Positions 1 through 8,516 of a DNA stretch of 64,000 bases are shown one piece after another. The DNA lies in the NCBI RefSeq assembly GCF_002155265.1, contig NZ_CP021251.1, positions 2,108,001 to 2,172,000 of the forward strand. The letters run 5' to 3'. Both the position numbers and the translations under genes were made by a program. Below the pieces are notes generated by a model, which was not told the origin of the DNA, ran no database searches, and saw only the letters and a program-made list of their open reading frames with translations. Each line of letters begins with the position of its first letter. Position 1 is the stretch's first letter. Source of the DNA: Corynebacterium pseudotuberculosis (GTDB taxonomy: Bacteria > Actinomycetota > Actinomycetes > Mycobacteriales > Mycobacteriaceae).

Positions 1-421
1 AAAATGGGCTAATACGCTTGGCGACGCTCCCCTAGCCTTTGTTCACAAAACCCGTTCCGTAGATGTGGCCAACCAAGTCGTGGCTAATCGCGTGGTTGGC
101 GATGTCAAAGGTAAGACCGCGATCTTGCTCGATGACATGATCGATACCGGCGGAACCATTGCCGGTGCGGTTGGGGTCCTCCGTGACGCCGGCGCTGAAG
201 ACGTGATCATTGCTTGTACCCACGGTGTCTTCTCTGGGCCCGCTCGCGAGCGCCTCTCCCAGTGCGGAGCAAAAGAAGTGATCACCACCGACACGCTTCC
301 TCAGTCCGATGAGGGCTGGGATAACCTCACGGTCTTGTCCATTGCCCCATTATTAGCAAAGACAATCCATGAGATCTTTGAAAACGGCTCTGTAACCACC
401 CTCTTTGAGGGCGAAGCCTAG
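1..421 (+). CDS. prs: Ribose-phosphate pyrophosphokinase, C-terminal part (5' end outside window)
   Basis: Makes PRPP from ribose 5-phosphate and ATP, the precursor for purine, pyrimidine, histidine, tryptophan and arabinan synthesis. The reading frame is open from the first bases, so this is a gene cut by the window edge rather than a short gene. The visible part carries the PRPP-binding loop DDMIDTGGTI and the following type I phosphoribosyltransferase core, ending in a normal C-terminus. It is followed immediately by a strong hairpin terminator, so it ends its transcription unit. Confidence 0.95.
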   Translation, partial: KWANTLGDAPLAFVHKTRSVDVANQVVANRVVGDVKGKTAILLDDMIDTGGTIAGAVGVLRDAGAEDVIIACTHGVFSGPARERLSQCGAKEVITTDTLPQSDEGWDNLTVLSIAPLLAKTIHEIFENGSVTTLFEGEA

Positions 422-430
422 AATTCAGTC

Positions 431-466
431 AAGGCCCGGTACTCGGCCTCGTGTACCGGGCCTTAG
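431..466 (+). terminator. Intrinsic terminator of prs
   Basis: Perfect 12-bp inverted repeat AAGGCCCGGTAC / GTACCGGGCCTT (431-442 and 453-464) ten bases after the prs stop codon. The T-run is short. The stem overlaps a possible GTG start at 451 of the next gene, which argues against that start. Confidence 0.8.
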
Positions 467-468
467 CC

Positions 469-2391
469 ATGCCCTCCCCGTCCACTTTCTCTCCTGATTT
501 TTCGTTGGATTCCCTCATGCACGATTCCCCCTCCTCCCCAGCCTCTGATACATACGAGGGACAACTTGGCGCCCTCTATACCTCACATGCCACAACCTTC
601 CGAGTCTGGGCTCCCTCAGCTCACAAGGTAGATCTGATTCTTAATCAAGAATCATCTAGTCAGCGCATAAGGATGGCGTCGATAGGCAAAGGAGCATGGG
701 AGACTACCGTCCCGGAAGACTGCGAGAACGCGGTCTACATGTATCGCCTCGAGTTCGATCAGGGTAAGGTCGTCGAATCTGTTGATCCCTATGCACGGGC
801 CGTCACAGCAAACGGCACTCAAAGTGTTGTGGTTGCCCCGGGAACTCCTCTACAACGGATGCCGGCTTTTAGCTCCCCGTTGGATGCAGTCATCTATGAG
901 GCGCATATCCGCGATCTCACTATCAGTCCTAATAACGGAATTACGCACAAAGGAAAATTTTTAGGACTCGCAGAACCGGGCACGCGCACTGCGTTGGGTA
1001 ACCGTAGTGGCCTTGATTATCTCCGTTCCCTTGGAGTAACTCACGTGCAGCTGCTGCCAATTTTTGACTTCGAATCGATCGATGAAACTGGCAATCTTAG
1101 TTTTGATGCTCAGTACAACTGGGGCTACGATCCACTAAATTACAATGTTCCAGAAGGATCGTACTCCACCGACCCTACAGCCCCTACCTGCAGAATTACT
1201 GAGCTAAAACGCACTATCGACGCTCTTCACACGGCTGGACTACGCGTGATTATGGACGTTGTATACAACCACGTCTATTCTACGACGTCTTCACCTCTGG
1301 AGCGCACGGCGCCCGGTCGATATTTTCGGATGACTCCGGAGGGGACCTTCTACGACGGCACGTTCTGCGGTAACGAGACCGCATCCGAAGAGCCGATGAT
1401 GCAGAAGTTTCTCCTTGATTCTGTGGAATATTGGGCCAAGGAATTCGCCCTCGATGGTTTCCGCTTTGACCTTATGGGAATTCACGATGTAGAAACCATG
1501 AATCTGGTACGCGAGCGCCTAGATAGCATTGATCCTTCTATCCTTATTCTGGGAGAAGGCTGGCCCATGGGGAATCATCCCGATGAGATTCTTCCGGCGC
1601 ACCAGGGTAACGCAAAGCTTATGCCGAGAATTGCGCATTTTAATGAGTCTCTCCGCGATACCCTCAAAGGCAGTACTTTTGGAGAAGAACGCCCCGGTCT
1701 TCTGAGCGGATCCCATGATCCGCAACTCATGTGGACGCTCTTTAATAACATCAAAGGTGGCCAGCACTTACCCGGAATCTCTTTTACCGCACCAGAGCAA
1801 TCTGTTGTGTACGTTGAGGCCCACGATAATCACACGCTCTTTGACCGCCTCGGCATCGCTTTACCTGAGGCAGAAGAAACCGAATTGATCCAACGGTGCC
1901 AATTAGCCATGGAAGTGCAGTTTCTTTCTGCGGGCATCGTGTTTATCCACGCAGGACAGGAGTTTGCCCGTACCAAGTGCGGCGACGAAAACTCCTATGC
2001 GTCCCCGGACCACATCAACCAGTTTGATTATGACCGCGCGGGGCGTCTGCACGATTCCGTCGATCTTTTCCGTGATCTCATAGCTATGCGTAATGACCAC
2101 GGGTTTATGCGGCGCAACTCTTTCGAAGAGATCCAGCACACTACCGTGGCTACGGTTATTACACCTCGTCAGCTGGTGTACACAGTGGAATCATCCAATC
2201 CCACCGAAAACTCTTTCCTAGTTGCCATCAACTTTGCGACCACAGAATTCCATGCCCCCGTGGATCCTGGTAGCTACGAAGAAATTTTTGCTCAGCATCA
2301 TTATGTCCGAGAAAACCCTCCTACTGTGATAAGCGAGGGCAAACTCAGCGTTGCTCCTTTGAGCGTGAGCATCTGGCGAATCATGAACTAG
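469..2391 (+). CDS. pulA: Type I pullulanase / debranching alpha-glucosidase (GH13)
   Basis: Predicted to cleave alpha-1,6 branches in pullulan, glycogen or starch-derived dextrins. The N-terminal part has a CBM48-like module (LGALYTSHATTFRVWAPSA); then come the type I pullulanase signature YNWGYDP and GH13 regions: MDVVYNHV, GFRFDLMG (nucleophile Asp), LGEGWP (acid Glu) and VEAHDNHTLFDR. No signal peptide is visible, so an intracellular glycogen-debranching role is likely. About 640 residues, normal for the family. The start is uncertain: GTG 451 lies inside the prs terminator stem, so ATG 469 is used here; ATG 517 is also possible and neither has a good ribosome site. Confidence 0.88.
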   Translation: MPSPSTFSPDFSLDSLMHDSPSSPASDTYEGQLGALYTSHATTFRVWAPSAHKVDLILNQESSSQRIRMASIGKGAWETTVPEDCENAVYMYRLEFDQGKVVESVDPYARAVTANGTQSVVVAPGTPLQRMPAFSSPLDAVIYEAHIRDLTISPNNGITHKGKFLGLAEPGTRTALGNRSGLDYLRSLGVTHVQLLPIFDFESIDETGNLSFDAQYNWGYDPLNYNVPEGSYSTDPTAPTCRITELKRTIDALHTAGLRVIMDVVYNHVYSTTSSPLERTAPGRYFRMTPEGTFYDGTFCGNETASEEPMMQKFLLDSVEYWAKEFALDGFRFDLMGIHDVETMNLVRERLDSIDPSILILGEGWPMGNHPDEILPAHQGNAKLMPRIAHFNESLRDTLKGSTFGEERPGLLSGSHDPQLMWTLFNNIKGGQHLPGISFTAPEQSVVYVEAHDNHTLFDRLGIALPEAEETELIQRCQLAMEVQFLSAGIVFIHAGQEFARTKCGDENSYASPDHINQFDYDRAGRLHDSVDLFRDLIAMRNDHGFMRRNSFEEIQHTTVATVITPRQLVYTVESSNPTENSFLVAINFATTEFHAPVDPGSYEEIFAQHHYVRENPPTVISEGKLSVAPLSVSIWRIMN

Positions 2392-2506
2392 GCAGTGTTT
2401 AGCTTCTACCTCATCTCCTAGGCGTCGCTCTAGCCGTGCTAATCACGTGTTTTTTCAGCTTGATTCCACGGCATCCTAGGTGGTACCGTAGCTAAGTCTC
2501 GGCGAG

Positions 2507-2612
2507 GGCTCCTTTGGGAGCCGTTATCGACGCGATTGTTTTTAAAGCTTATTTAAGCCTGCGAAGACTCGACCAAGACATTCGAGTCGGCCGCAGGCCA
2601 TTTTCTTTTGGT
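2507..2612 (+). promoter_or_regulatory. Structured 5' leader of rplY (possible ribosomal-protein leader or attenuator)
   Basis: Two hairpins precede rplY. The first is GGCTCC-TTTG-GGAGCC (2507-2522). The second has an outer stem GCCTGCG/CGCAGGC (2557-2563 with 2592-2598) and an inner stem GACTCGA/TCGAGTC (2566-2572 with 2582-2588), followed by TTTTCTTTT. The second hairpin therefore looks like an intrinsic terminator placed about 45 bases before the start codon and on the same strand. Autoregulation by L25 or transcription attenuation is inference; it may instead terminate a short upstream transcript. Confidence 0.55.
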
Positions 2613-2655
2613 GCGGCCGAAGTTTTCACCTTAGTAAACATTCAAGGAGAATTTC

Positions 2656-3273
2656 ATGGCTACCTACCCAACCATCTCAGCTCAGCCGCGCACCGAGTTT
2701 GGCAAGGGCTTTGCTCGCCGTCTACGCGCTGCTGGTCAGGTTCCTGGCGTTATCTACGGCGCTGACATTGAATCCCCAATCCACTTCTCCGTGGACATCC
2801 TCGAGCTGCACGCGCTTCTCCGCGCACACGGCTCCAACGCTGTTCTCGACCTTGACATCGAGGGCGAGAAGCACCTCACCATGGTCAAGCACGTTGATCA
2901 GAACGTTCTGACTCTGAACGCCGATCACGTCGACCTCCTAGCCATCAAGCGTGGCGAGAAGGTTGAGGTTGAGGTTCCTGTTGCACTCCAGGGCGAGACC
3001 GCACCAGGCACCACCCTGATCCAGGATGCTGACACCGTTCTCGTTGAGGCAGACGTTCTCTCCATCCCTGAAGAGATCGCATTCTCCGTTGAGGGCCTCG
3101 AGGTTGACGCAAAGGTCCTCGCTGGCGATCTTTCCCTCCCAGCAAACACCACTTTGGTTGCTGACCCTGAGTTCGTCATTGCTACCGTTTCCTTCGAAGA
3201 GGTTGCAGAAGAGCCTGAGGAGTCCGCTGAGGGCGAGGCTGCTGAGTCTGCAGAAGCTGAGGGCGAAGAGTAA
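2656..3273 (+). CDS. rplY: 50S ribosomal protein L25 / Ctc family
   Basis: Binds 5S rRNA in the large subunit; the long (Ctc/TL5) form is associated with stress. 205 residues: an N-terminal L25 domain (about 1-95, starting with TEFGKGFARRLRAAGQVPGV) followed by a beta domain and a very acidic Glu/Ala C-terminal tail (from about residue 180). Strong ribosome site AAGGAGA nine bases before ATG. The codon choice is strongly biased, as in other highly expressed ribosomal genes. Followed by a terminator and then pth, the usual actinobacterial order. Confidence 0.96.
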   Translation: MATYPTISAQPRTEFGKGFARRLRAAGQVPGVIYGADIESPIHFSVDILELHALLRAHGSNAVLDLDIEGEKHLTMVKHVDQNVLTLNADHVDLLAIKRGEKVEVEVPVALQGETAPGTTLIQDADTVLVEADVLSIPEEIAFSVEGLEVDAKVLAGDLSLPANTTLVADPEFVIATVSFEEVAEEPEESAEGEAAESAEAEGEE

Positions 3274-3295
3274 AACTTTTTACTTGCGCACAAAG

Positions 3296-3327
3296 CCAGC
3301 TCATATTTTTGTGGGCTGGTTTTTTTG
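3296..3327 (+). terminator. Intrinsic terminator of rplY
   Basis: Stem CCAGCTCA (3296-3303) with TGGGCTGG (3312-3319), one G-U pair, then seven T residues. It lies between rplY and pth and ends just before the pth GTG start, so pth probably depends on read-through or its own promoter. Confidence 0.8.
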
Positions 3328-3345
3328 CTGCCACAATAGGAAGCT

Positions 3346-3906
3346 GTGACTTCGCCTTTTCTCATCGTCGGCCTCGGAAACCCCGGCCCACAGTACGCAA
3401 CAACCCGCCACAACGTGGGTTATATGGCAATCGACGAGCTACTCACCCGCGCCTCTCCCATGCCCGCAAGGCTCAGCGCGCATAAAAAAACCAACATGAT
3501 GGCGGCAGAAACCAGGATCGGTAACACAAAAGTTATCCTTGCTACTCCACGCTGCTTTATGAATCTCTCCGGCGGTCCGGTGCGTTCAATCGCAAATTTT
3601 TTCAACATTCCCCCATCCCGAGTGATCGTGCTTTTCGACGACCTCGAGCTCAACTTCAGCGAGGTTAAAGCAAAAATTGGGGGCGGCGACCATGGACATA
3701 ATGGTTTGCGATCAGTTACCCAGTCGCTGGGAACAAAGGATTACTTCCGAGTAGGAATAGGCATCGGCCGTCCGCCTGGACGCATGGAACCCAAAACTTT
3801 TGTTCTCAAGCCTTTTAGCAAGAAAGAACTGTTAGAAATTCCTATTGCCTGTGCCGACGCAGCGGACGAGGTCGAGCGGATTATCACCAGCGGCGGGCTT
3901 TTTTAA
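3346..3906 (+). CDS. pth: Peptidyl-tRNA hydrolase, copy 1
   Basis: Releases peptides from peptidyl-tRNAs that drop off the ribosome. 186 residues with the bacterial Pth fold: FLIVGLGNPGPQYATTRHNV (Asn12, catalytic His22), FMNLSGG and GGGDHGHNGLRS. The usual HDELDLPxG segment reads FDDLELNFS here, so this copy is the more divergent of two in the window (the other is at 5174). GTG start directly after the rplY terminator. Position next to rplY is the conserved actinobacterial location. The last 23 bases overlap a small gene on the other strand. Confidence 0.93.
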   Translation: MTSPFLIVGLGNPGPQYATTRHNVGYMAIDELLTRASPMPARLSAHKKTNMMAAETRIGNTKVILATPRCFMNLSGGPVRSIANFFNIPPSRVIVLFDDLELNFSEVKAKIGGGDHGHNGLRSVTQSLGTKDYFRVGIGIGRPPGRMEPKTFVLKPFSKKELLEIPIACADAADEVERIITSGGLF

Positions 3907-4063
3907 GCGCTTTAGCCAGGGCGGCGTCGTCTAGCTCAAAGGCACCCTGCTTATCTAGTCTTTTGAGCACCACGGCGCAGGTTTTACAGCGCGGGTTGTC
4001 CCGACAACACTTTTTCTTGTGCTTGCCTTTACGCGCGGCTTTTCTAATTTTGTCCATGCCCAT
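3884..4063 (-). CDS. Small basic Cys-rich protein of unknown function (59 aa)
   Basis: A 60-codon frame starting at ATG 4063 (second ATG at 4057) and ending inside the 3' end of pth. The product is rich in Lys/Arg at the N-terminus, has four cysteines in the pattern CCRDNPRCKTCAVVLKRL and ends in an Ala/Lys helix. The compact CC-x5-C-x2-C pattern suggests metal binding. I have an impression of similar small actinobacterial proteins with CCxxxPRCxxCPV, but cannot confirm it. It fills the gap between pth and the nitronate monooxygenase gene. Function unknown; nucleic-acid contact is a guess from the charge. Confidence 0.62.
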   Translation of the reverse strand: MGMDKIRKAARKGKHKKKCCRDNPRCKTCAVVLKRLDKQGAFELDDAALAKALKKARRW

Positions 4064-4094
4064 AATCGACCACTATATAAGAGCTAACCCTTTC

Positions 4095-5144
4095 CTAAAC
4101 ACACGGCGCGGTAGGAAAAACATGCTTGCCTTCTAGATAATCCAGTATTTCTCGGGCTGATCCCGGACGGATAAGCTCGATGCGCTCGCCTACAAGGCAA
4201 TACTCATACCCCCTTATCTTCCGTAGCGGAGACACCATCGCGCTGAACTCTGGATAGGAACAAGGCAAGTCAGGGTGGGAAAGAGAAAACGTCGTTGCTA
4301 TCCCGCGCGCTATCCGTCCAGAGAAAGCTCTACTGCTCAGTGTTTTCCCGCCTGCAGCAATCATCGCTCTATTTGCTTCGCTGGTCCCTGCTTCATGGGA
4401 AAGAAGAAAGGCAGAACCACAGCTCACTGCGCACGCTCCCACGGACAAAGCGACTTTCACATCCCTGGCGGTTCTGATCCCACCGGCTGCGATAAGTACG
4501 GCGTCTGGGTGACGTGCATGGATCATAGAACATAATTCTGCAGTGGAGAAGGGAGTCGGGGTTTCACAAACATCCCACGTGAGCCTATGGCCTCCTGCCT
4601 CATGTCCTTGCGCAATAAGAGCATCCACACCACGAGACAATGCGACTTCGGTTTCTTCCAGGCTAGTTACCGATGCCCATGCCTCCGCCCCTACGCTATG
4701 AATTTTTCGTATTTCTTCCGCAGTAAAACACCCAAAGGAGCTGGATACCACTTTAGGCCCGTAGCCTTCTTTACATGCGGCGAAAACTACGTCTTGTTTT
4801 GCAAGAAAATCATTCGAGTAATCAACCACAGGTATAGCTGGTTGAGGTACTCCGGCTTTAGCATATTCTTTTGCCAAGAGTCGGTGGAGAAGTTTCACCG
4901 CATCAGGATCGGTGCGATGTAACTGCGGATAGAAAAAATTAACTCCATAGGGTTCTCCCCGTAATAATTGAGCGCACTCTCGTATGTCTTGCTCAAGTAG
5001 TGCGACGTCTTTGTTTCCTGAAGCCAAAAACCCCAATCCCCCGCTCTTGGAAATAGCTGCAGCGAGCGCCGGCGTCGACGGACCTCCGGCCATTGGAGCA
5101 CCGACGATAGGGCGACTAAGCTTTTCCAGAATCCGCGACGTCAT
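4095..5144 (-). CDS. Nitronate monooxygenase / 2-nitropropane dioxygenase family FMN protein
   Basis: FMN-dependent TIM-barrel enzyme that oxidises alkyl nitronates such as propionate 3-nitronate. 349 residues. Visible family motifs are the N-terminal RPIVGAPMAGG, the central AQGHEAGGH loop with the family's active-site His, and the phosphate-binding AAGGIRTARDVKVALSVGA. No transporter or regulator is adjacent, so the physiological substrate is open. It is transcribed away from the second pth gene (29-bp gap) and towards the 59-codon gene. Confidence 0.88.
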   Translation of the reverse strand: MTSRILEKLSRPIVGAPMAGGPSTPALAAAISKSGGLGFLASGNKDVALLEQDIRECAQLLRGEPYGVNFFYPQLHRTDPDAVKLLHRLLAKEYAKAGVPQPAIPVVDYSNDFLAKQDVVFAACKEGYGPKVVSSSFGCFTAEEIRKIHSVGAEAWASVTSLEETEVALSRGVDALIAQGHEAGGHRLTWDVCETPTPFSTAELCSMIHARHPDAVLIAAGGIRTARDVKVALSVGACAVSCGSAFLLSHEAGTSEANRAMIAAGGKTLSSRAFSGRIARGIATTFSLSHPDLPCSYPEFSAMVSPLRKIRGYEYCLVGERIELIRPGSAREILDYLEGKHVFPTAPCV

Positions 5145-5173
5145 AGTCGCATGCTAGTGGAAAGACAAAAAGC

Positions 5174-5827
5174 ATGACGTTTAGAGAATTTTTTCAGCGC
5201 ATCTTCGCACCCAAGAGATCAACCGTTCAGCCGCATGCGGACATAAACGCAGCTACTGATCGCCCGACCCCTGAATGGATCGTGATCGGACTTGGCAACC
5301 CGGACAACAAATATGCCAGAAATCGACACAACGTGGGATACATGGCTGTGGATGCGTTATTAGGCGATGTTCCGCTCATCCAGCGGCGAGGCCTGCCTGT
5401 TAGAGAGGCACGTCTTAGGATTAACCAACACGAGGTAGCAGTACTGCGCTCCACGACCTACATGAACAACTCAGGAGAAGCCATCGCTCCCATCGCAGAA
5501 GAATATGGCATTGCAGCCGATCACATCATTATCCTGCACGATGAACTAGACCTTCCCCACGGCACTGTTCGCATTAAAAAAGGAGGAAATGAAAACGGGC
5601 ACAATGGATTGAAATCCAGCAGTGCCTTGCTCAATACCCGCGATTACCTGCGGATACGCATGGGTATTTCTCGGCCTCCGCAAGGGATGTCTGTGCCAGA
5701 TTATGTGCTCGGCGATATTGAGCACGATGAAGCGCTTGACAGCATGATCTCGAGATCTACGGAAGCGGTCCGCCTGATTGTTACTGAAGGAATCGCAAGA
5801 GCACAAAACACAATTCATTCCGCATAG
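5174..5827 (+). CDS. Peptidyl-tRNA hydrolase, copy 2
   Basis: Second Pth-family protein, 217 residues, with about 33 extra residues at the N-terminus. It matches the consensus better than copy 1: IGLGNPDNKYARNRHNVGYM (Asn42, catalytic His52), TTYMNNSG, HDELDLPHGTVRIKKGG and NGHNGLKS. All catalytic positions are present, so both copies should be active. Start ATG 5174 has GGAAAGA upstream. Thirteen bases separate it from the SDR gene, so the two are probably co-transcribed. Confidence 0.93.
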   Translation: MTFREFFQRIFAPKRSTVQPHADINAATDRPTPEWIVIGLGNPDNKYARNRHNVGYMAVDALLGDVPLIQRRGLPVREARLRINQHEVAVLRSTTYMNNSGEAIAPIAEEYGIAADHIIILHDELDLPHGTVRIKKGGNENGHNGLKSSSALLNTRDYLRIRMGISRPPQGMSVPDYVLGDIEHDEALDSMISRSTEAVRLIVTEGIARAQNTIHSA

Positions 5828-5840
5828 CTAAGCTAGGACC

Positions 5841-6695
5841 ATGCGAACAATCGTAATTACCGGTGCAAGTGATGGAATCGGTGCCGCCGCTGCGAGGCTA
5901 TTAGCTGCACAACACCCAGAAGATAGATTGGTGTTAGTAGGAAGGAATCCGCAGAAAACAGCAGCTATAGCGGAATCAGTCGGAGCTGATTTTTTCTGTG
6001 CAGATTATTCTTCGCTTGCCGATGTGCGTCGACTAGCTCATGAGCTCTTAGCCGCCTGCGATCGCATCGATGTGCTTGCCAATAATGCCGGCGGTATCTT
6101 TGATGGTCCCATCGTTACTGAAGACGGTTTTGAGCAAACATTCCAGATCAACTATCTCGCGCCTTTTCTGCTCACGCACGAGCTGTTCCCTCTCCTTGAG
6201 AAGTCGAAGGCGCGCGTTGTTATGACCTCTAGTCTGGCCAATGTGCTCTTTGGTCGCCTGGATTTTGATGACCTCATGGGGCTCAAAGACTACAAAACAA
6301 ATCGTGCCTACGGAACCAGCAAGCTTGCAGACCTGCTCTTCGCGCGGTCGTTGCATCATAAATTCCACCACCGCGGAATCAGCACAGTTGCCTTCCACCC
6401 AGGCGTAGTATTGACCAACTTTGCGCAAGATTCACATGGCTTTCTCAGTCGCTTCTACAAGAATCCCTTGGCCAGCAAATTGAGCATTTCCGCAGAACAG
6501 GGCGGGAAAAATCTGGCCTACTTTATCGACGGCACTCCCACCATCACGTGGCAATCGGGTGTCTACTACAGCGATAAGCTTCGTCCTGGCTTAGTCAACC
6601 CATTAGCGCGTTCTCAAAGAGCAGCGGATACCCTTTTCACGCGTACGGAATCCATGCTTGGCATACACTTTGGCCAGCCCATAGCCAATAGTTGA
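5841..6695 (+). CDS. Short-chain dehydrogenase/reductase
   Basis: NAD(P)-dependent oxidoreductase of unknown substrate. 284 residues: cofactor loop TGASDGIG at the N-terminus, NNAGG after strand 4, Ser in MTSSLAN, and the catalytic pair YGTSK. The arrangement resembles retinol-dehydrogenase/WW-domain-oxidoreductase-like SDRs with a C-terminal extension. Follows pth copy 2 by 13 bases and is likely in the same operon. Confidence 0.88.
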   Translation: MRTIVITGASDGIGAAAARLLAAQHPEDRLVLVGRNPQKTAAIAESVGADFFCADYSSLADVRRLAHELLAACDRIDVLANNAGGIFDGPIVTEDGFEQTFQINYLAPFLLTHELFPLLEKSKARVVMTSSLANVLFGRLDFDDLMGLKDYKTNRAYGTSKLADLLFARSLHHKFHHRGISTVAFHPGVVLTNFAQDSHGFLSRFYKNPLASKLSISAEQGGKNLAYFIDGTPTITWQSGVYYSDKLRPGLVNPLARSQRAADTLFTRTESMLGIHFGQPIANS

Positions 6696-6796
6696 TGCCC
6701 TAATCGAACCCGCCCCCTCAGCTCTGGTTTCCATGAGTAGCTTGCCTTCCGTGAGTAGGAGGGGTCGGCAAATTCGGGACATTGAGTCAAGACGAT

Positions 6797-6811
6797 TATC
6801 CTTATCAATCA
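6797..6811 (+). promoter_or_regulatory. Possible -10 box and leaderless start of prfC
   Basis: TATCCT at 6797-6802 lies eight bases before ATG 6811, and no ribosome site precedes that ATG. This spacing fits a transcript that starts at or next to the start codon, which is common in corynebacteria. No matching -35 box was found. Confidence 0.35.
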
Positions 6812-8445
6812 TGAGTACTCTTTCCAGCGAAGCATCACGTCGCCGAACTTTTGCAGTCATCGCCCACCCAGACGCAGGTAAGTCCACGCTGACGGAGGCC
6901 CTCGCACTGCATGCGCACGTCATTGCAGAGGCTGGCGCGGTACATGGCAAAGCCGGTAGGAAAGCGACTGTCTCCGACTGGATGGACATGGAAAAAGACC
7001 GCGGTATCTCTATTGCTTCCTCGGCGTTACAGTTTGAGTACGCTCCCGAGGGGCACACAGGCGAGCCATTTGTGATCAATCTGGTGGATACTCCCGGTCA
7101 CGCAGACTTTTCCGAGGATACATATCGAGTTCTCACCGCCGTCGATGCCGCAGTAATGCTTATCGACGCCGCCAAAGGTCTTGAACCTCAAACCCTCAAG
7201 CTCTTCCGAGTGTGTAAAGCCCGCGGCCTCCCCATTGTTACTGTGGTTAACAAGTGGGACCGCCCAGGCCGTACGCCACTAGAGCTTGTCGACGAGATAG
7301 TCAACGAAATCGGTCTCCAGCCCACTCCGCTCTTCTGGCCAGTAGGAGACGCCGGGGACTTCCGTGGGCTTGCGCGTATCAACGCAGACGGCGAAGCCAC
7401 AGAATATATCCACTTCCTACGCACTGCCGGCGGCTCTACCATTGCTCCCGAAGAACATTATTCTCCAGAAGAGGCGGAGCAACGCGAAGAGACCACATGG
7501 GAAACTGCGGTGGAAGAAGCTGAGCTCCTTGCCGCAGACGGGGCCATACATGACCAAGATCTCTTCCTTGATTGCACTACATCACCACTGATTTTTGCTT
7601 CTGCAATGCTGAACTTTGGTGTCCATCAAATTTTAGATACCCTGTGCAGCCTCGCTCCCTCTCCTAGCGGCCGAGCATCCGATACTAAAGCCGTATCCGA
7701 GGCCACGACGGCGATCGATGAGTCACGGGACGTTACTGATGACTTCTCCGGCGTAGTTTTCAAGGTCCAGGCTGGCATGGATAAAAACCACCGCGATTCC
7801 CTAGCTTTTATGCGCATCGTATCCGGTGAGTTTGATCGCGGTATGCAGGTAACCCATGCACAATCGGGACGTAGTTTTTCCACAAAATACGCGCTAACAG
7901 TTTTCGGCCGAACCCGGTCCACAGTGGAAACCGCCTATCCAGGCGACATCGTTGGTTTAGTAAATGCTGGCGCTTTGGCTCCCGGCGACACCATCTTTGA
8001 GGGAAGAAAAGTCCAATACCCACCGATGCCGCAATTCGCTCCAGAGCATTTCCGCATCCTCAGGGCCAAGTCTCTAGGAAAATACAAGCAGTTCCGCAAA
8101 GGGTTGGATCAGCTTGCCGCTGAAGGCGTTGTCCAAATTCTTAAGAATGATGCCCGTGGTGATGCAGCCCCTGTCATGGCTGCAGTTGGCCCTATGCAGT
8201 TTGAAGTCATGATGGCCCGCATGGAAAACGAGTACAACGTGGAGACCGTCTCAGATCCGATCCCTTATTCTGTGGCTCGTCGTACCACGCCAGAAACCGC
8301 AACGGAGCTGTCCAAACAGCGCGGTGTGGAGGTGTTCCAACGTACCGACGGCGAGCTTGTGGCCCTCTTTGGAGATAAATGGAAGCTTGCTTTCATAGAA
8401 AAGGAGCATCCCGAGTTCGAACTACTCCCCATGGTTGCAGACTAA
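6811..8445 (+). CDS. prfC: Peptide chain release factor 3
   Basis: Translational GTPase that recycles release factors 1 and 2. 544 residues from ATG 6811; the frame is open further upstream (ATG 6733) but the family N-terminus is the segment beginning MSTLSSEASRRRTFAVIAHP. GTPase motifs: G1 AHPDAGKST, switch I region with DRGIS, G3 DTPGHADF, G4 NKWDR. Domains II and III follow (GVVFKVQAGMDKNHR; GPMQFEVMM, RF3-specific). Single gene, ended by a strong bidirectional terminator. Confidence 0.95.
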   Translation: MSTLSSEASRRRTFAVIAHPDAGKSTLTEALALHAHVIAEAGAVHGKAGRKATVSDWMDMEKDRGISIASSALQFEYAPEGHTGEPFVINLVDTPGHADFSEDTYRVLTAVDAAVMLIDAAKGLEPQTLKLFRVCKARGLPIVTVVNKWDRPGRTPLELVDEIVNEIGLQPTPLFWPVGDAGDFRGLARINADGEATEYIHFLRTAGGSTIAPEEHYSPEEAEQREETTWETAVEEAELLAADGAIHDQDLFLDCTTSPLIFASAMLNFGVHQILDTLCSLAPSPSGRASDTKAVSEATTAIDESRDVTDDFSGVVFKVQAGMDKNHRDSLAFMRIVSGEFDRGMQVTHAQSGRSFSTKYALTVFGRTRSTVETAYPGDIVGLVNAGALAPGDTIFEGRKVQYPPMPQFAPEHFRILRAKSLGKYKQFRKGLDQLAAEGVVQILKNDARGDAAPVMAAVGPMQFEVMMARMENEYNVETVSDPIPYSVARRTTPETATELSKQRGVEVFQRTDGELVALFGDKWKLAFIEKEHPEFELLPMVAD

Positions 8446-8466
8446 GGTACGCTCACGATAAATAGA

Positions 8467-8516
8467 GAAAGCCGCAGTTTTCACAGTAACTGCGGCTTTC
8501 TTTATTCGTTTTATTT
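8467..8516. terminator. Bidirectional terminator between prfC and pip
   Basis: Perfect 13-bp inverted repeat GAAAGCCGCAGTT (8467-8479) / AACTGCGGCTTTC (8488-8500) with T-rich sequence after it on the plus strand and A-rich sequence before it. It can serve both convergent genes. Confidence 0.88.
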
